This document shows, piece by piece, positions 4,397 to 6,057 of a DNA stretch of 6,057 bases (positions are counted from its first letter, which is position 1; every line of letters starts with the position of its first letter). Made by a program: the position numbers and the translations under genes. The stretch lies in the NCBI GenBank assembly GCA_002371675.1, contig DFGE01000019.1, positions 10,990-17,046 of the forward strand, written 5' to 3'. This DNA comes from Clostridiales bacterium UBA3758 (GTDB lineage Bacteria > Bacillota > Clostridia > Oscillospirales > Oscillospiraceae). The notes beneath the pieces are model-generated. The model saw only the letters and a program-made list of their open reading frames with translations. It was not told the origin of the DNA and made no database searches.

Positions 4397-6057
4397 TCAG
4401 CGGTAATCGTCAGAGTAGTCCAGATTCACGTCGGGCTGGGCCGCCTCCTGCTCGCGGCGCTTGCGCTGCAGCACGACCAGCACGATCGCGATCGCGGCGA
4501 TCAGCGCCGCGGAACCGATCAGAAGGCCGACCAGAAGGCCGAGGCGGGAGTTGTCGCCGGTCTTCGGGGAGGTGGAGTCGTTCTTATCGGAGGGGCCGGA
4601 CTTGACGGTGAGCGTGCCGTCCACCTTGATGATGTTGTAGTTGGCGGTGACGTCCTCGCCGTTGGCGTTGACGATGTGCACCTCGGTGACCTTCTTGGTG
4701 TAGGTGCCGACGTTGATGACGCCGTTGGTGACGAGGTTGCCCTTGGAGTCGGTCACGGAGAACTTCACGCCGTCCTTGTCGCGGAACTTGTCGCTCCCGG
4801 CCAGGCCGCTTGCCTTGACGTTGGAGTTGACGAGGGGCTTGCCGTCGTAGGTCTTGGAGTCGGACACGGCCTCGAGCTTGAGGTCGAAGGGCTTGATGGT
4901 CAGGGTGCCGTTGATGGCGGTGATGAGGTACTTATCCTCCGCGACGTCCTTGCCGTCCTTGCTGCGGACGGTGACGGAGGGGACGATGGTGTACTCGCCC
5001 GCGTTGATGGCCTCGCTCAGCGTGCCGCCCTCCTTGCGCAGGACGAGCGTCACGGTGGCGACGTCGCCGTCCTCCAGACCGGTCACGGAGTAGGAGGACT
5101 GGTTGGCGGCATGCGCCTGGGCGTCGTAGGTCCAGCTCTGGTCGAGCGCGGTGACGGTGAGCTTGATGTTCGCCTTGCTCTTGACCTCGATGGTCACATA
5201 GCCGTCGACGGTCTTGATGTCGTAGTTGGCGGTGACGTCCTTGCCGGAGCCGTCCACGATCCTGATGCTCTCCTTGGTGATGCTGGTGGGAAAGCTCTCG
5301 GTGCCGCGGCCGTTGACGGTGATGGCGTCGACCTTGTGGCCGGAGAGCAGGCCCTCGGCCTTGTAGCCGTTCGTGAAGCTGCCGAAGCTGCTCTCCGCGG
5401 CGATGACCTCGGTCTTGCCGTCGGTCTGCGCCTTGGCGGAGAAGGCGGTGAAGGTGGCGGGCTGCTTGTTGACGGTGAGCGTGGCGCCGGCGGAGGTGAT
5501 CTTGTACTTGTCGGCCGCGACGGGGTTCCCGCCGTTCTTGATCACCACGGAGGGGACGATCTGGTAGGTGCCGGCGTCGGTGACGGAGGCGAGCTCCTCG
5601 CCGTCCTTGACGATCTTGAGCGTCACGGTCGCCTCGTCGCCGTCGACCAGGCCGGTGACGGTGTACTCGGTCTGCACGGCGTTCTGCGCCGCGCCGTTGT
5701 AGGTCAGGGTCTGATCCTTGGCGCGCAGCTCGAGGGGCAGGCCGACGGCCGCGGGCGCCTCGGAGACGATGAAGCTGGTTTTGGCCGTGCCGTCCGTGAA
5801 GCGCATCTCGATGCTGTGCACACCGGCGGCGAGGCTGTTGAGGTAGGCGTTCTGCAGCGTGACGACGGTGCTGCCCGAGGCGGCCGTGAAGGCGGAGGCG
5901 GGCAGCGCCGCGCCGTCCACCAGGACCTCGTTGGCAAACTTCTCGAACGCGCAGTCCACCTTGAAGCTGATCGTGGCCTCAGACTGCAGCGTGAAGGTGG
6001 CGTTGGAGCCCTCGATCACCACGTACTCGACGGGCGCAGGCTGCTCGGTCGGCGCAG
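4397..6057 (-). CDS. sortase-anchored surface protein with MBG-like repeats (5' end outside window)
   Basis: The reading frame stays open to the window edge, so the N terminus, including any signal peptide and functional head, is missing; the GTG at 6020-6022 is internal. Counting from that codon, a proline-rich linker (APTEQPAPVEY) lies just before residue 1. Residues 1-87 form an X2/Ig-like beta domain (AFEKF..VLVDGAAL..STVVTLQNAYLNSLAAGVHSI). Four MBG-like repeats follow, at about 95-186, 187-281, 284-377 and 378-475, with TYNG/TYDG, VTGL.DGD and DVTANY motifs. A disordered linker leads to SPKTG at 485-489, a hydrophobic helix at about 494-518, QRKRR, and an acidic tail ending DYSDDYR. SPKTG fits the (S/P)PxTG signals known for Clostridioides difficile sortase B. 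The tail after the positive residues is longer than in classical LPXTG proteins. The visible part looks like a stalk and wall anchor; whether the head is an adhesin, a glycan-binding protein or an enzyme cannot be told from here. Confidence 0.9.
   Translation of the reverse strand, partial: APTEQPAPVEYVVIEGSNATFTLQSEATISFKVDCAFEKFANEVLVDGAALPASAFTAASGSTVVTLQNAYLNSLAAGVHSIEMRFTDGTAKTSFIVSEAPAAVGLPLELRAKDQTLTYNGAAQNAVQTEYTVTGLVDGDEATVTLKIVKDGEELASVTDAGTYQIVPSVVIKNGGNPVAADKYKITSAGATLTVNKQPATFTAFSAKAQTDGKTEVIAAESSFGSFTNGYKAEGLLSGHKVDAITVNGRGTESFPTSITKESIRIVDGSGKDVTANYDIKTVDGYVTIEVKSKANIKLTVTALDQSWTYDAQAHAANQSSYSVTGLEDGDVATVTLVLRKEGGTLSEAINAGEYTIVPSVTVRSKDGKDVAEDKYLITAINGTLTIKPFDLKLEAVSDSKTYDGKPLVNSNVKASGLAGSDKFRDKDGVKFSVTDSKGNLVTNGVINVGTYTKKVTEVHIVNANGEDVTANYNIIKVDGTLTVKSGPSDKNDSTSPKTGDNSRLGLLVGLLIGSAALIAAIAIVLVVLQRKRREQEAAQPDVNLDYSDDYR
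4598..5740 (-). repeat. A-B-A-B tandem duplication in the stalk of the surface protein
   Basis: The four MBG-like domains alternate between two types. Type A (5465-5740 and 4892-5173) shares LDQ/KDQ..TY(N/D), VTGL(V/E)DGD.ATVTL, AG.Y.IVPSV and a DKY.IT...TLT ending, with an offset of 191 residues between copies. Type B (5180-5464 and 4598-4891) shares GKDVTANYDI/GEDVTANYNI..VDG, with an offset of 195 residues. The layout implies duplication of a two-domain unit of about 0.58 kb. The second domain (type B, first copy) has lost the TYDG motif at its start. Confidence 0.8.

Noticed and set aside
4129..4605. 158-codon plus-strand open frame across the small gene and the surface-protein end
   Set aside because: It crosses a terminator hairpin and two minus-strand genes, and its Arg/Ser/Ala-rich translation is typical of a shadow frame in GC-rich DNA.

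Overview
The window reads as chromosomal DNA of a GC-rich Clostridia-type Firmicute, most likely a gut member of the Oscillospiraceae/Ruminococcaceae-like lineages. The reasons are GC-rich coding DNA with strongly GC-ending codons, a Gram-positive surface protein ending in an SPKTG sortase signal, a classical Firmicute two-gene multidrug-type ABC exporter, and short GTAGGGG-type intergenic repeats. The assignment is inference; no rRNA, tRNA or phylogenetic marker is present. All supported genes are on the minus strand, so the biological reading order is from right to left.

From right to left: (i) 6057-4397 is the C-terminal 552 or so residues of a cell-wall-anchored surface protein (5' end outside the window), with an X2/Ig-like domain, four MBG-like beta repeats in an A-B-A-B order, an SPKTG motif, a transmembrane helix and a charged tail. 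(ii) A GC-rich hairpin at 4341-4368 follows the stop codon; its 3' arm also holds the ribosome binding site of the next gene. (iii) 4332-4120 encodes a small basic protein of 70 residues that I do not recognise. (iv) A 157-bp MITE-like imperfect palindrome with TA flanks (3961-4117) sits between that gene's stop codon and a perfect 15-bp-stem terminator (3918-3956). (v) A sigma-A-like promoter (3864-3892) drives a two-gene operon of ABC half-transporters, 3824-1989 and 1992-196, which overlap by 4 bp (ATGA). (vi) Just after the second stop codon lies a 62-bp-period array of short palindromic repeats (about 36-187).

The two ABC half-transporters almost certainly form one heterodimeric type IV exporter of the BmrCD/LmrCD/TM287-288 class. 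The upstream subunit has Asp in place of the catalytic Walker B Glu and a canonical LSGGQ signature. The downstream subunit has the catalytic Glu and a deviant LSTGE signature. Together they give one catalytically competent and one degenerate ATP site.

I found no CRISPR array, phage or transposase gene, and no clearly new multi-gene system. The most interesting parts are small and non-coding: the MITE-like element lodged between a stop codon and its terminator, the hairpin that combines a terminator with a buried ribosome binding site, and the 62-bp array at the end of the exporter operon.
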